Source: Prevotella sp. MGM2
Lineage (GTDB): Bacteria; Bacteroidota; Bacteroidia; Bacteroidales; Bacteroidaceae
Length of the DNA stretch: 41,671 nucleotides
Direction: 5' to 3'
Assembly: GCF_002933955.1 (NCBI RefSeq)
Contig: NZ_BEWW01000047.1
Coordinates: 1 to 41,671 of the forward strand
The notes under the pieces: model-generated
Told to the model about the DNA's origin: nothing
The model's input: the letters and a program-made list of their open reading frames with translations, nothing else
Databases searched by the model: none
Part shown: positions 25,926-34,781 of the stretch, piece after piece
Layout: each line of letters begins with the position of its first letter
Numbering within the stretch: position 1 is the stretch's first letter
Program-made: the position numbers and the translations under genes

Positions 25926-26356
25926 CAAGGCCAACTATTCTGACATGGCTGCTAAGTGTTTGTATGAGCATCAGTGTCACGACATCCTGTGGCACTGACA
26001 CTCAAGCAAACAAAGAACAAAGCAAGCCGTTGCCGCCTCTTATCACTAAAGAACAAATAAAGGAAATTTATTCGCTTTACATTCAAAAAGATTATGCGGC
26101 TTATGCTGACGAAATGCTTTCATGCGACGACAAACCGGAAAGCTACAAACGGCAAATAGCCATCCTCCTCGAGCAACATGCGACCGAGCACGCGGAAGAA
26201 GAAGGAAACGTTACTGGATTCGAGGTAAACACCATCAAACCTCAGGCCAACGGCCAGGCGGCCGAAGTTTACCTGAACATCACCTATGCAAACGGCAATA
26301 CTGAGGAAATACAGTTACTGTTTATCCACGACGGCTTACGCTGGCGATTAAGATAA
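25922..26356 (+). CDS. Small putative lipoprotein, NTF2-like in appearance
   Basis: A 144-residue protein starting at the ATG overlapping the der stop. An N-terminal hydrophobic segment (about 5-20) ends in VTTSC with Cys23 as a possible lipidation site; the lipobox is imperfect. The mature part begins with a polar linker, then helices ([26 protein letters not shown]) and a C-terminal beta-rich half ending [13 protein letters not shown]. This layout (helices, then curved sheet ending with a Trp-Arg strand) resembles NTF2-like lipoproteins such as DUF4878, but no diagnostic residue is visible. Function unknown. A strong hairpin lies 16 bases downstream. Confidence 0.75.
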   Translation: MTRPTILTWLLSVCMSISVTTSCGTDTQANKEQSKPLPPLITKEQIKEIYSLYIQKDYAAYADEMLSCDDKPESYKRQIAILLEQHATEHAEEEGNVTGFEVNTIKPQANGQAAEVYLNITYANGNTEEIQLLFIHDGLRWRLR

Positions 26357-26372
26357 CACCATTCCCCCACAG

Positions 26373-26411
26373 CCAAAACAGTTTGAAGTCCTTAGCTTCA
26401 AACTGTTTTGG
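26373..26411 (+). terminator. Strong hairpin after the lipoprotein gene
   Basis: Bases 26373-26388 pair without mismatch with 26396-26411 (16 pairs, 7-base loop). There is no long T tract after it, so it may act as a processing or stability element as much as a terminator. Confidence 0.75.
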
Positions 26412-26537
26412 CAAACACATCTTTCATTGAATCTGCTCACAGAAAAGCGCAGGACTTGGAGCAGACAGCCAGCTATTATCTCAATATGAATCTATCATCT
26501 TTTTTACCGTTCCCAGCATAAATTCTTCACCCTAGCT
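26412..26537. other. Short gene-free stretch
   Basis: No gene, RNA or clear signal seen between the hairpin and element B. Confidence 0.5.
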
Positions 26538-26714
26538 TTAACATATTTAACCTTTCATTACACTTCGAATGGGGTTAAAAGTAACTTGAAGTATTGATTC
26601 CATAAAAGTCCGTATTCGAATTTTAACACGAATACTTGGATTTTAAATTCGAATACGGGAAGTTTTCGATGAAAATACGGCTGAAATCCGCACAAAAAAG
26701 CTCGAAATATACTG

Positions 26715-26748
26715 AAAAAGCGGGACTTCCCGATGGTAAGCCCCGCTT
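26715..26748 (-). terminator. Terminator-like hairpin within element B
   Basis: AAGCGGGGCTT pairs with AAGTCCCGCTT (one G-U pair) and is followed by T's on the minus strand. It begins 8 bases after the -7 box. Confidence 0.72.
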
Positions 26749-26756
26749 TGCTGTTA

Positions 26757-26788
26757 CAAAGATACGACATTCTACGGACAAAAACAAA
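26757..26788 (-). promoter_or_regulatory. Promoter within element B
   Basis: TTTG, exactly 20 bases, TATCTTTG on the minus strand; full consensus match. Confidence 0.8.
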
Positions 26789-26799
26789 TTGTGTTAAAA

Positions 26800-27164
26800 T
26801 CGCCGACAGCCAGTTTGGCTCCCCTAATTCACTATTTTCTTTCTCATCTAAGAAAAAAAGGCCGGTTGTGAGAATAAAAAATTCATTGTCGCTTTTTTAT
26901 AATTGTCCGCATCTGTCCGATGTGTCATACCTCAATCGTATGGAAGAAAACAATTGTAATGGAAATGAGAAAATCATTGAGTTTTTCTTTTTTCACTTCA
27001 TTCATTTGCATTACCTTTGTGGATATAATCAAGAATATTCGCTTTCCCTCCAAAAAAGCCAAGCGGTACCGCATAAAAGTTTCACATGGGTTTATCGGGT
27101 TGCGAAAGATCGTTTTTTTTGTTTCAGTGGCAGATTCGGCTCCGCCGTCAAATAATACAAAGTT
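26800..27164. other. Gene-free stretch upstream of rmlA
   Basis: No convincing gene. A possible -7 box TACCTTTG is at 27012-27019, which would give rmlA a leader of about 140 bases; the -33 box is not evident. A short frame overlapping the rmlA start has no family likeness. Confidence 0.5.
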
Positions 27165-28043
27165 ATGAAAGGAATTGTTCTCGCCGGAGGTTCCGGCACA
27201 CGCTTGTATCCCATCACAAAGGGTATCAGCAAACAGTTAATCCCGATTTTCGACAAACCGATGGTCTATTACCCTTTGTCGGTGCTCATGCTGGCCGGTA
27301 TCCGCGATATTCTCATCATTTCCACACCGCAGGATCTGCCGGGCTTTAAACGCCTATTGGGAGACGGTTCAGACTATGGCATAAAACTCTCATACGCCGA
27401 ACAGCCTTCGCCCGACGGATTGGCACAAGCCTTCATCATCGGCGAGGAATTTATAGGCAACGATAGTGTATGTCTGGTCCTTGGCGACAATATATTCCAT
27501 GGGAGCGGACTGCGCTCTATGTTACGGGCGGCTGTGGAAGAAGCAGAAGCAACAGGCAACGCCACGATTTTCGGCTACAGAGTGAACGATCCTGAACGCT
27601 ATGGCGTTGTAGAATTCAACGAAACAGGCAAGTGCATCAGCATTGAGGAGAAACCACTGAAGCCTAAATCAAAGTATGCCGTAGTCGGACTGTACTTCTA
27701 TCCCAACAAAGTGGTGGAAGTGGCCAAGAACATTCAGCCTTCCCAACGTGGCGAACTGGAAATAACAACGGTCAACCAGCATTTTCTGGAAGCAGACCAG
27801 CTGAAGGTGCAAACTCTGGGACTTGGTTTCGCATGGCTCGACACCGGCACACACGACAGTTTGAGCGAAGCCTCCACCTTTATCGAAGTCATTGAGAAAC
27901 GAACCGGCCTGAAAGTGGCCTGCCTCGAAGGCATTGCCTATCAGCAAGGGTGGATTACAACAGATAAACTGGCTGAACTGGCCGAGCCGATGAAGAAGAA
28001 CCAATACGGACAATATCTCCTCAAATTGATAAACCACGATTGA
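27165..28043 (+). CDS. rmlA: Glucose-1-phosphate thymidylyltransferase
   Basis: A 292-residue enzyme that makes dTDP-glucose from glucose-1-phosphate and dTTP, the entry to dTDP-rhamnose and related sugars. The nucleotidyltransferase signature [20 protein letters not shown] is at residues 8-27, followed by [27 protein letters not shown] and [14 protein letters not shown]. Length matches RmlA. rmlB, rmlC and rmlD are not adjacent, unlike in typical clusters, so they are presumably elsewhere. It is followed after 20 bases by a large secreted protein gene, apparently co-transcribed. Confidence 0.95.
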   Translation: MKGIVLAGGSGTRLYPITKGISKQLIPIFDKPMVYYPLSVLMLAGIRDILIISTPQDLPGFKRLLGDGSDYGIKLSYAEQPSPDGLAQAFIIGEEFIGNDSVCLVLGDNIFHGSGLRSMLRAAVEEAEATGNATIFGYRVNDPERYGVVEFNETGKCISIEEKPLKPKSKYAVVGLYFYPNKVVEVAKNIQPSQRGELEITTVNQHFLEADQLKVQTLGLGFAWLDTGTHDSLSEASTFIEVIEKRTGLKVACLEGIAYQQGWITTDKLAELAEPMKKNQYGQYLLKLINHD

Positions 28044-28063
28044 ACCTGACAGTATAAGAGCCT

Positions 28064-29959
28064 GTGAAGAGACTTTTTCTGTTGATTTTATATTGGGTTT
28101 GCCGCGCGGCAGTCATCGCGCAGCCTGTCCGTTCCATGCCTATACCGTTACCGGCGTCCTTCGTCAGAGTTTCTTCCGTTGAGGAACTCTCCCCGGAAGA
28201 CTACTACGTTATTTCAGGAAACGGCATTCTATCTCAGACATCCTCACAGCATGCCCTGCTCAGTAATAAGCCATACATGGGAGGACTTCAAGGATACGAG
28301 ATGCCTGAAGGCGACACTTTGGCAATCGGCATTCCGGAAAGTTCATGCGTCTGGCAGTTCATACCACAAGCCGGAAGCGACCGCTTCGTCCTGAGAAATG
28401 TGGCAGACAGCGTTTTTTTATACGCAAAATTTCCCGCGGCAACAGGACTAGCCGTTCATGAGAAAGAAAAAACTGAATGGCAGATTTCCGAATCAGACGG
28501 TTTCTTCGCCCTCAACAACACGGATTCGCCCAACCGGTATTTGGGCTTTTACACTGGAAGTATCCCGAAATTCGGCCATTACACGGAATATGAAATCATC
28601 CATTTAAACATCTATAAAATGGTACGCCTGTTACCTGATAAAAAAGGCACAGGCACCTTGCCCGATAACGGTGCCTTGGTCACACTTCATGCCAACGGCT
28701 TCTTGCGGACCAAGGAGGGCACGGCCCTACCCTCTGAAGGATATATCACTAACGCCGGAGAAGTTGCGCCCGATGGGAATTGGCAAAAATGGGAATTGAG
28801 CATTTTATCCGACTCCGCCACATTCGTTCTGAGAAATGAAAACGGGGCTTTCCTCGGATATGATTTGGAATGCTCTCCCGAACAAATGATATGGCGCTTC
28901 TCCAACGGACATATCGTTACGGACGAAACGCCACAACGCTACTTGTGCTTCAACGGGACTTTCTCCGTACAAACAGCCGAACAGACAGAGGGAGCCTCGG
29001 ACGTGTCATTGTTGCCTCTAGGCAATGAAGCCGGCAGCACAACTCAAGGCACTGTCAAAAAACTCACTGGAGCATGGAGCGCCCACCGCCTTAGCCAATT
29101 ATCCTGGAACGGTACCAGCGCTGTAGATGCCAGTAACATCCGCCTGCCGAAAATGTTGCAACCGTTTCTCCATAGACCTGCATACGAAAACACTATCATC
29201 TATATAAACGCTCAGGACAGTACACTCATTCCACAAGAGTGGGCTTTTGTGGTAGCTTGTGAGGAAGACGAGGAAAACAATCTCCTGATAAGACAAACAG
29301 CCGTTCACGACCGAAAGCAGCTGAAAGTCGACAGGAATATCACTTGCCAATCCGGCCAAATGACCTATAAGAGAGAGATTCCGGCCGATGGCTGCTGGAT
29401 GACACTTTGCATACCTTTCAATGCCACAGTTCCTGAAGCATTCAAAGCAGAGATATTTGTAGGAATGGAACAAAACATTCTGATTTTCAAACCTGTAGAT
29501 AAAATCACAGCCGGCGAACCGGTTATCATACGTTCGTTGGATGCAAATGCCACCTCGCTATTCTTAAAATCCAATACAAGCAGCCTGATACCGTCTGATA
29601 CAGAAGAAAAAGACGCTTGTATGAAAGGAACATACAGCGACATAAAAATATCGGACGATACAGATCATATTTATTTCCTGAATGAAACGGGCGACTCATT
29701 TGCCCGTGCAGCTGGCGGCAGTTCACTGGCACCATTCAGAGCTTATCTGAAATTATCCTCTATGAGTACTCATTATGTGATCCGGCATTGGGCGGAAACT
29801 ACCGGTATAGACAATGCGGATAACGAGGGCTTGAAACAGCCGCAACACTGCTTCAGGCTCAACGGCACATTGGCTGGAACAGCGTCCACTTCATCGGAAA
29901 CTCATCAATTACCGGCCGGTATATATATCATTAACGGGAAAAAGATCCTCATCAAATAG
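28064..29959 (+). CDS. Large secreted protein of unknown function with a T9SS-like C-terminal end
   Basis: A 631-residue protein starting at a GTG; the start is chosen because a signal peptide begins there (MKRLFLLILYWVCRAAVIAQ). I do not recognise a full family. Two beta-rich segments look related: WQFIPQAGSDRFVLRN (about 103-118) and WELSILSDSATFVLRNENG (about 243-261), each introduced by Trp and followed by a YL/FLGY-type strand, so the N-terminal half may be a repeat of lectin-like or beta-trefoil-like domains. The extreme C-terminus, LPAGIYIINGKKILIK, resembles the last strands of type IX secretion or similar sorting domains in Bacteroidota. It lies 20 bases after rmlA. Surface or extracellular location is likely; role unknown. 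Confidence 0.75.
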   Translation: MKRLFLLILYWVCRAAVIAQPVRSMPIPLPASFVRVSSVEELSPEDYYVISGNGILSQTSSQHALLSNKPYMGGLQGYEMPEGDTLAIGIPESSCVWQFIPQAGSDRFVLRNVADSVFLYAKFPAATGLAVHEKEKTEWQISESDGFFALNNTDSPNRYLGFYTGSIPKFGHYTEYEIIHLNIYKMVRLLPDKKGTGTLPDNGALVTLHANGFLRTKEGTALPSEGYITNAGEVAPDGNWQKWELSILSDSATFVLRNENGAFLGYDLECSPEQMIWRFSNGHIVTDETPQRYLCFNGTFSVQTAEQTEGASDVSLLPLGNEAGSTTQGTVKKLTGAWSAHRLSQLSWNGTSAVDASNIRLPKMLQPFLHRPAYENTIIYINAQDSTLIPQEWAFVVACEEDEENNLLIRQTAVHDRKQLKVDRNITCQSGQMTYKREIPADGCWMTLCIPFNATVPEAFKAEIFVGMEQNILIFKPVDKITAGEPVIIRSLDANATSLFLKSNTSSLIPSDTEEKDACMKGTYSDIKISDDTDHIYFLNETGDSFARAAGGSSLAPFRAYLKLSSMSTHYVIRHWAETTGIDNADNEGLKQPQHCFRLNGTLAGTASTSSETHQLPAGIYIINGKKILIK

Positions 29960-30002
29960 AAAAAAGTTCAGAAAAATACCAATTATAAAAACAAGGAGAA
30001 TC

Positions 30003-30425
30003 ATGACAATTGCAGTAGACTTTGACGGCACGATAGTAGAGCACCGCTATCCGGAAATAGGAAAAGAAATACCTTTTGCCACACGAACGCTGAAACAACT
30101 TATTGACGATGGTCACAAACTGATTTTATGGAGCGTACGCGAAGGCAAATTACTCGATGAAGCAGTAGAATGGTGTGAGAAACGCGGGGTACATTTCTAT
30201 GCTGTCAACCGGGATTATGACGATGATATGCCGGACAACAACCGCAATTACAGCAGAAAGCTGAAAGCCAGTTTGTTTATCGACGACCGTAATGTGGGCG
30301 GGCTCCCTGACTGGGGAACCATTTACCAACTCGTAACAAGACGAATGTCTTACGAGGATTTTTTACGTCGGGAAATGGGGCAGCCAATTCCCGCTAAAAA
30401 GAAAAAATCGTGGTGGCCATTCTGA
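30003..30425 (+). CDS. Small HAD-like hydrolase (BT0820-type)
   Basis: A 140-residue protein. Motif I is AVDFDGTIVEH with Asp6 and Asp8; a serine motif follows in LILWSVREG; a late acidic motif is SLFIDDRNVGG. There is no cap domain. This arrangement fits small capless HAD proteins found across Bacteroidales, annotated simply as hydrolases; the substrate is unknown. The C-terminus is basic and aromatic (AKKKKSWWPF). It sits 43 bases after the secreted protein gene and 85 bases before the NAD(P)HX repair gene. Confidence 0.85.
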   Translation: MTIAVDFDGTIVEHRYPEIGKEIPFATRTLKQLIDDGHKLILWSVREGKLLDEAVEWCEKRGVHFYAVNRDYDDDMPDNNRNYSRKLKASLFIDDRNVGGLPDWGTIYQLVTRRMSYEDFLRREMGQPIPAKKKKSWWPF

Positions 30426-30510
30426 ATCAGAAAAATCATATCGCATAAATTCGACCATTGACTTACCCGGGAATATTCCCTCATGAAACTATAAATAATA
30501 ATATTGTGTA

Positions 30511-32034
30511 ATGGTTAAAATATTCAGTGCACAACAAATAAAAGAAGTGGATGCCGGTACCATAAGAGAGGAAGGAATTACTTCAACAGATCTTATGGAA
30601 CGGGCGGCAGGTGCCGTAGCAAAAGCCATCATGCAGCGGTGGCACAGAACTACGGGTATTACAGTCTTTGCCGGTCCGGGAAACAATGGCGGTGATGCCC
30701 TCGCCGTAGCCCGTATACTTCATGAAGCCGGCTATACTCTAGAAGTTTTTCTCTTCAACACAGCCGGAAAACTGAGCGCTGACTGCCAAACAAACAAAGC
30801 ACGGCTACAGGCGTTGGAGGGAGTCCATTTTGTCGAAGTGTCCAACCAATTCGAACCACCGCAACTGACGGCGGAAAAACTCATAATAGACGGCCTCTTC
30901 GGCACCGGCCTCAACAAACCTCTGACTGGTGGCTACGCTTCTCTCATAAAATTCATCAACAGCTCTCCGGCCCAAGTGGTTTCCATCGATATGCCATCCG
31001 GCCTGATGTGCGATGATAATTCTCTCAATATCCGTGCCCACATCGTTCAGGCTACGCTGACGCTCACTTTCCAGCAACCCAAATTATCAATGTTCCTGCC
31101 GGAAAATGCCGGGAATATAGGCGAGCTGAAAGTACTTGACATCGGTCTCTCTCCAAATCAGATGGCACAGGCAGAAGCGGCTGCTTTTGTCATAGAGGAA
31201 ACAGACATGACAGTCTTACTGAAGCCGCGAGACAAATTCGGGCATAAGGGCACTTTCGGCAATGCCCTCCTGATAGCCGGCCAATACGGAATGGCCGGCG
31301 CTGCCTTATTGGCAGCAAAATCCTGCCTACGCAGTGGAGTCGGGAAAGTAACGGTATGCACGCCTCAAATGAACAACAACATATTACAAGCAACGATACC
31401 GGAAGCTGTCCTAAAGCTTGATCCCGCCGATACCATATTTACTCAAGCCATTGCTACCGACGGGTATGAGGCCATGGCCATAGGACCAGGCATAGGCACT
31501 GAAAAAGCCACAGCACTAGCCTTTATCGAACAAGTGACTCACTCACGCATTCCTTTGGTTATAGATGCTGACGGCCTCAATATTCTGGCCCATCACAAGA
31601 GTTGGTTAAATCAGATACCCGCCAATGCCATTCTTACCCCTCATCCGGCAGAGTTCAAGCGCATAAGCAATGCGCGCAATGATGATTATAGTTTGTTGGA
31701 TGAAGCCTGCAATATGGCAAAAGAACGACAAATCCACATCATTCTGAAAGGCCATCACACAGCTATTTGCACTCCATCCGGAAAAATTTATTTCAATGCC
31801 ACAGGAAATTCCGGTATGGCCACGGCCGGCAGCGGCGATGTGCTTACCGGAATTATCACAGCCTTACTGGCTCAGAAGTACCCCGCTGAGACGGCCTGCC
31901 TGCTTGGCGTTTATCTGCACGGATCAGCGGGCGACATCGCTGCCGAAACTTTAGGTGAAGACAGTCTGATGGCTTCCGACATCATAGAAGCACTTCCGAG
32001 GGCCTTTAAAAAACTGAGGGCCACCGGGTGTTAA
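30511..32034 (+). CDS. nnr: Bifunctional NAD(P)H-hydrate epimerase / ADP-dependent NAD(P)H-hydrate dehydratase
   Basis: A 507-residue two-domain metabolite-repair enzyme. The N-terminal YjeF_N epimerase domain (about 1-210) has GPGNNGGDALAVARIL and the following IDGLFGTGLNKPL and SIDMPSGL. The C-terminal ribokinase-like dehydratase domain (about 225-507) has KFGHKGTFGNALLIAGQYGM, AIGPGIGTEKAT, DADGLNIL, LTPHPAEFKR and the anion-hole motif GSGDVLTGIITALLAQ. It reconverts damaged, hydrated NADH and NADPH. The fused form and length are normal for bacteria. Confidence 0.95.
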   Translation: MVKIFSAQQIKEVDAGTIREEGITSTDLMERAAGAVAKAIMQRWHRTTGITVFAGPGNNGGDALAVARILHEAGYTLEVFLFNTAGKLSADCQTNKARLQALEGVHFVEVSNQFEPPQLTAEKLIIDGLFGTGLNKPLTGGYASLIKFINSSPAQVVSIDMPSGLMCDDNSLNIRAHIVQATLTLTFQQPKLSMFLPENAGNIGELKVLDIGLSPNQMAQAEAAAFVIEETDMTVLLKPRDKFGHKGTFGNALLIAGQYGMAGAALLAAKSCLRSGVGKVTVCTPQMNNNILQATIPEAVLKLDPADTIFTQAIATDGYEAMAIGPGIGTEKATALAFIEQVTHSRIPLVIDADGLNILAHHKSWLNQIPANAILTPHPAEFKRISNARNDDYSLLDEACNMAKERQIHIILKGHHTAICTPSGKIYFNATGNSGMATAGSGDVLTGIITALLAQKYPAETACLLGVYLHGSAGDIAAETLGEDSLMASDIIEALPRAFKKLRATGC

Positions 32035-32138
32035 TGATTTCAAGGTCTGCTTTACTGCCATCTTGACTGTTCATAGAAAAACTCCGCCCTTTTTTCTGCG
32101 GCAACCGCATAACTGATCAAATTCTCAAAACCATCAAA

Positions 32139-33200
32139 ATGAAAAAAATCCTTTTCAGCCTGCTGGCTCTATTATCAACATCTCTGACGGCTCAAACAGA
32201 AGTAACTGAATATCAACCTGGAATAACTGAAGACGGTATCACATATTTTCTGCCGAGTACCGCTCTCCGTTTCACAATAACCGCCACATGCACCACTTAT
32301 ACTCCTGGCGAATATTGTCGTTACGCCCAACGGTATCTGCGTCTCAAAGAGGTGCCGCAAACAGCCTTCAAAGTGTGGAAAATAACGGGAGTCAAGGCTA
32401 CACCTTTCGGCATAGCCGATAAAAAGCAGGCATATTCCATCAAGTTGAAGAACAAGACTCTGGCGCCTCTCGTCAGTTTATCAGCCGACGGCCGTCTGCT
32501 TTCGGTAAACGGCAACGTGGAAGTGACCGAAGACATATTGCCTTCCGCCCGTGTCATTGCGGACACTACGAAATTCCTTAATCCTACCGATTACAAGACA
32601 GAAGAAATCCTTGCCGCCGGCAGTATTGCCAAGATGGCGGAACTCACGGCCAACGAAATTTACGACATCCGCGAAAACCGCTCCCTGCTGACCAAGGGTC
32701 AGGCCGATTTCATGCCCAAAGACGGACAACAGCTCAAACTGATGCTCAACCAGCTCGACACGCAGGAGAATGCGTTGTTGCAGCTGTTCAGGGGAACGAA
32801 GAAAACAGACACGCACGTTTTCACCTTGGACTATGTTCCGGACAGCGAAACAAAGGGCGAGATACTATTCCGTTTTTCAAAACATCTGGGACTGGTAAAG
32901 AACGACAATGTGGCAGGAGAGCCTTATACCATTGAAGTGAAAGATCTGAAAGCATTGCCCAATGTTGAAACCATATCAAAACCGAAAGACAAGAAAGTGG
33001 AAGATCTGCGTTATACAGTGCCCGGAAAAGGCGAAATCATTTTGAGGCACAACGGGCAGGAAGTTTATAAAAGCACCTTGCCAATGGCACAATTCGGGCG
33101 TGTGGAGCATCTCGGCGGAGACCTCTTCAACAAAAAAAGCACCACACGGGTATACCTGTCTCCCTCAACGGGCGCCATTACAAAAATAGAAGGAGAATAA
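32139..33200 (+). CDS. DUF4831 family secreted protein
   Basis: A 353-residue protein with a clear signal peptide (MKKILFSLLALLSTSLTAQT). The mature part matches the DUF4831 pattern of Bacteroidales: GITYFLPSTALRFTITAT, then YTPGEYCRYAQRYLRL, FKVWKITGVK and a C-terminal beta-rich region ending LSPSTGAITKIEGE. Function unknown; probably periplasmic or attached to the outer membrane. It lies 104 bases after the nnr gene and 59 bases before pyrF. Confidence 0.85.
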   Translation: MKKILFSLLALLSTSLTAQTEVTEYQPGITEDGITYFLPSTALRFTITATCTTYTPGEYCRYAQRYLRLKEVPQTAFKVWKITGVKATPFGIADKKQAYSIKLKNKTLAPLVSLSADGRLLSVNGNVEVTEDILPSARVIADTTKFLNPTDYKTEEILAAGSIAKMAELTANEIYDIRENRSLLTKGQADFMPKDGQQLKLMLNQLDTQENALLQLFRGTKKTDTHVFTLDYVPDSETKGEILFRFSKHLGLVKNDNVAGEPYTIEVKDLKALPNVETISKPKDKKVEDLRYTVPGKGEIILRHNGQEVYKSTLPMAQFGRVEHLGGDLFNKKSTTRVYLSPSTGAITKIEGE

Positions 33201-33259
33201 CCGACAGTTAGCGTACCCTCCATAACATACCGGACAAAAACCATTAATATCATCAAACA

Positions 33260-34087
33260 ATGAATAAAGCTCAGCTGATTGACAACATCCGTCAGAAAAA
33301 AAGTTTTCTCTGCGTAGGACTCGACACCGACCTGAAAAAAATCCCCCAGCACTTACTCAGCGAGGAAGATCCTCTCTTCGCTTTCAACAAAGCCATCATC
33401 GATGCCACCGCCCCCTATTGCGTGGCCTACAAGCCCAACCTTGCTTTTTACGAATGCTTCGGTCTGCCGGGATGGATTGCTTTTGAAAAAACCGTGAAAT
33501 ACATCAAAGACAATTATCCCGACCAGTTTATCATTGCCGACGCCAAGCGTGGAGACATCGGCAACACATCGGCCATGTACGCCCGTTGCTTTTTTGAAGA
33601 GATGGACATTGATGCCCTCACCGTCGCCCCCTATATGGGCGAGGACAGTGTGACGCCTTTCCTCCAGTATGAAGGAAAGTGGGTGATACTCCTGGCCCTT
33701 ACCAGCAACAAAGGGTCGCATGATTTCCAACTGACGGAAAGCGCCAACGGCGAACGCCTGTTTGAGAAAGTGCTCCGCACATCCGGCAACTGGGCCGGCG
33801 ACGACCAAATGATGTATGTGGTCGGTGCCACACAAGGCGCGCTGTTTGCCGACATCCGCCGCGTAGCGCCCGACAACTTCCTGCTGGTGCCAGGCGTCGG
33901 AGCACAGGGAGGTTCGCTCCAGGATGTTTGCCAATACGGAATGACCGATACCTGCGGACTGCTTGTCAACTCCTCACGCGGTATCATTTACGCCGACAAC
34001 ACTCCCGACTTCGCCAAAGTAGCCGGCGAGAAGGCACACGAACTCCAAACAGAAATGGCGGCCGAACTGGCCAAGCGCGGCATTTGA
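33260..34087 (+). CDS. pyrF: Orotidine 5'-phosphate decarboxylase (type 2)
   Basis: A 275-residue enzyme catalysing OMP to UMP, the last step of UMP synthesis. The start region reads [14 protein letters not shown]; the catalytic Lys-Asp site is [14 protein letters not shown] (near 93-106), characteristic of the longer PyrF subfamily. Later motifs include VGATQGALF and [11 protein letters not shown]. Length fits type 2 PyrF. A clear terminator follows 73 bases after the stop. Confidence 0.96.
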   Translation: MNKAQLIDNIRQKKSFLCVGLDTDLKKIPQHLLSEEDPLFAFNKAIIDATAPYCVAYKPNLAFYECFGLPGWIAFEKTVKYIKDNYPDQFIIADAKRGDIGNTSAMYARCFFEEMDIDALTVAPYMGEDSVTPFLQYEGKWVILLALTSNKGSHDFQLTESANGERLFEKVLRTSGNWAGDDQMMYVVGATQGALFADIRRVAPDNFLLVPGVGAQGGSLQDVCQYGMTDTCGLLVNSSRGIIYADNTPDFAKVAGEKAHELQTEMAAELAKRGI

Positions 34088-34160
34088 TACGCCTATGTCG
34101 GGAATCATGATATTCCGATACGGAATATTACAGTTTCCGCAAACAAAGACATGCCCCAAG

Positions 34161-34207
34161 GGCCGGAATCCAGACTTGTCACAGTTAGGTATTCCGGCCG
34201 TTTTTTT
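34161..34207 (+). terminator. Terminator after pyrF
   Basis: GGCCGGAAT (34161-34169) pairs with ATTCCGGCC (34191-34199), followed by G and T7. A smaller perfect hairpin, ATATTCCG/CGGAATAT, lies upstream at 34110-34128. Confidence 0.87.
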
Positions 34208-34274
34208 CATCTGTTCTCCCTTTTTACATTGGTCAAAAATTCCGGCCGCCATCAGCATCCACATTTTAACACTA

Positions 34275-34306
34275 TTTGCTTTCCGGCGGAGAATATCGTA
34301 TATTTG
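34275..34306 (+). promoter_or_regulatory. Promoter within element C
   Basis: TTTG, exactly 20 bases, TATATTTG; full consensus match. Confidence 0.8.
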
Positions 34307-34315
34307 CAACAGCAG

Positions 34316-34348
34316 AGCGGGACTTTCAGGTAGAAAGCCCCGCTTTTT
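34316..34348 (+). terminator. Terminator-like hairpin within element C
   Basis: AGCGGGACTTTC pairs with GAAAGCCCCGCT (one mismatch), then TTTTT. It starts 9 bases after the -7 box. Confidence 0.72.
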
Positions 34349-34525
34349 CAACGTTTTTCAAGCCATTCATTGCAGTTTTCCACCGTATTTTTCGAGAAAA
34401 ATCCCCGTATCGGAATTTAAATTCCAAGTATTCGTGTTAAAATTCCGATACTGACTTCCACAATTCCAATACTTAGAGTTGATTTTCCACCTCTTCGAAA
34501 TGTATTGAAAGGTTAAAAAAGTTAA

Positions 34526-34668
34526 TCATCCAATTACTCTAAAAGTCGGTTACATGATAAAAAATCTTTCATTTTCTGTCACAAAATCCTTTCTCATGTG
34601 TTACAATAATAAAGACAGGAACAGATAATCATTTCCCAAAGGCCCTTGAATGTTAAAAGATATCAAAT
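34526..34668. other. Gene-free stretch between element C and the barrel-gene promoter
   Basis: AT-rich; no gene, hairpin or repeat seen. Confidence 0.5.
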
Positions 34669-34676
34669 GGGGGGGG
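34669..34676 (+). repeat. G8 homopolymer upstream of the barrel-gene promoter
   Basis: Eight consecutive G, ending 3 bases before the TTG of the predicted -33 box. Confidence 0.9.
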
Positions 34677-34679
34677 TAA

Positions 34680-34710
34680 TTGCCTATTTCAAGAAAAAGT
34701 CTTTACTTTG
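34680..34710 (+). promoter_or_regulatory. Probable promoter of the outer-membrane barrel gene
   Basis: TTG at 34680-34682, 20-base spacer, TTACTTTG at 34703-34710 (one departure from TAnnTTTG). It gives a leader of about 65 bases. Confidence 0.6.
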
Positions 34711-34781
34711 CACCTGCAATAGGATCAAAGGAAAATTATTTCATTTTTTTACAAAAAAGCATTAAAACTATCAAAAATACT

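Larger units (their letters stand above)
26538..26799 (-). repeat. 262-base dispersed element, copy B
   Basis: Same length and layout as copies A and C, read on the minus strand. Promoter TTTG (26788-26785), 20-base spacer, TATCTTTG (26764-26757); hairpin 26748-26718 with T5; core stem CCGTATTCGAATTT (26610-26623) pairing with AAATTCGAATACGG (26645-26658) over 14 bases; conserved end 26538-26551. Transcription would run leftwards, towards the 3' ends of the lipoprotein and der genes. Confidence 0.85.
34264..34525 (+). repeat. 262-base dispersed element, copy C
   Basis: Same length and order as copies A and B, but in the opposite orientation. Promoter TTTG (34275-34278), 20-base spacer, TATATTTG (34299-34306); hairpin 34316-34344 with T5; core stem GTATCGGAATTT (34407-34418) with AAATTCCGATAC (34440-34451); conserved end 34512-34525. 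Transcription would run towards the outer-membrane barrel gene. Confidence 0.85.

Noticed and set aside
26733-27168. Overlapping short frames upstream of rmlA
   Set aside because: They overlap element B or the rmlA start and show no recognisable domain or conserved pattern.
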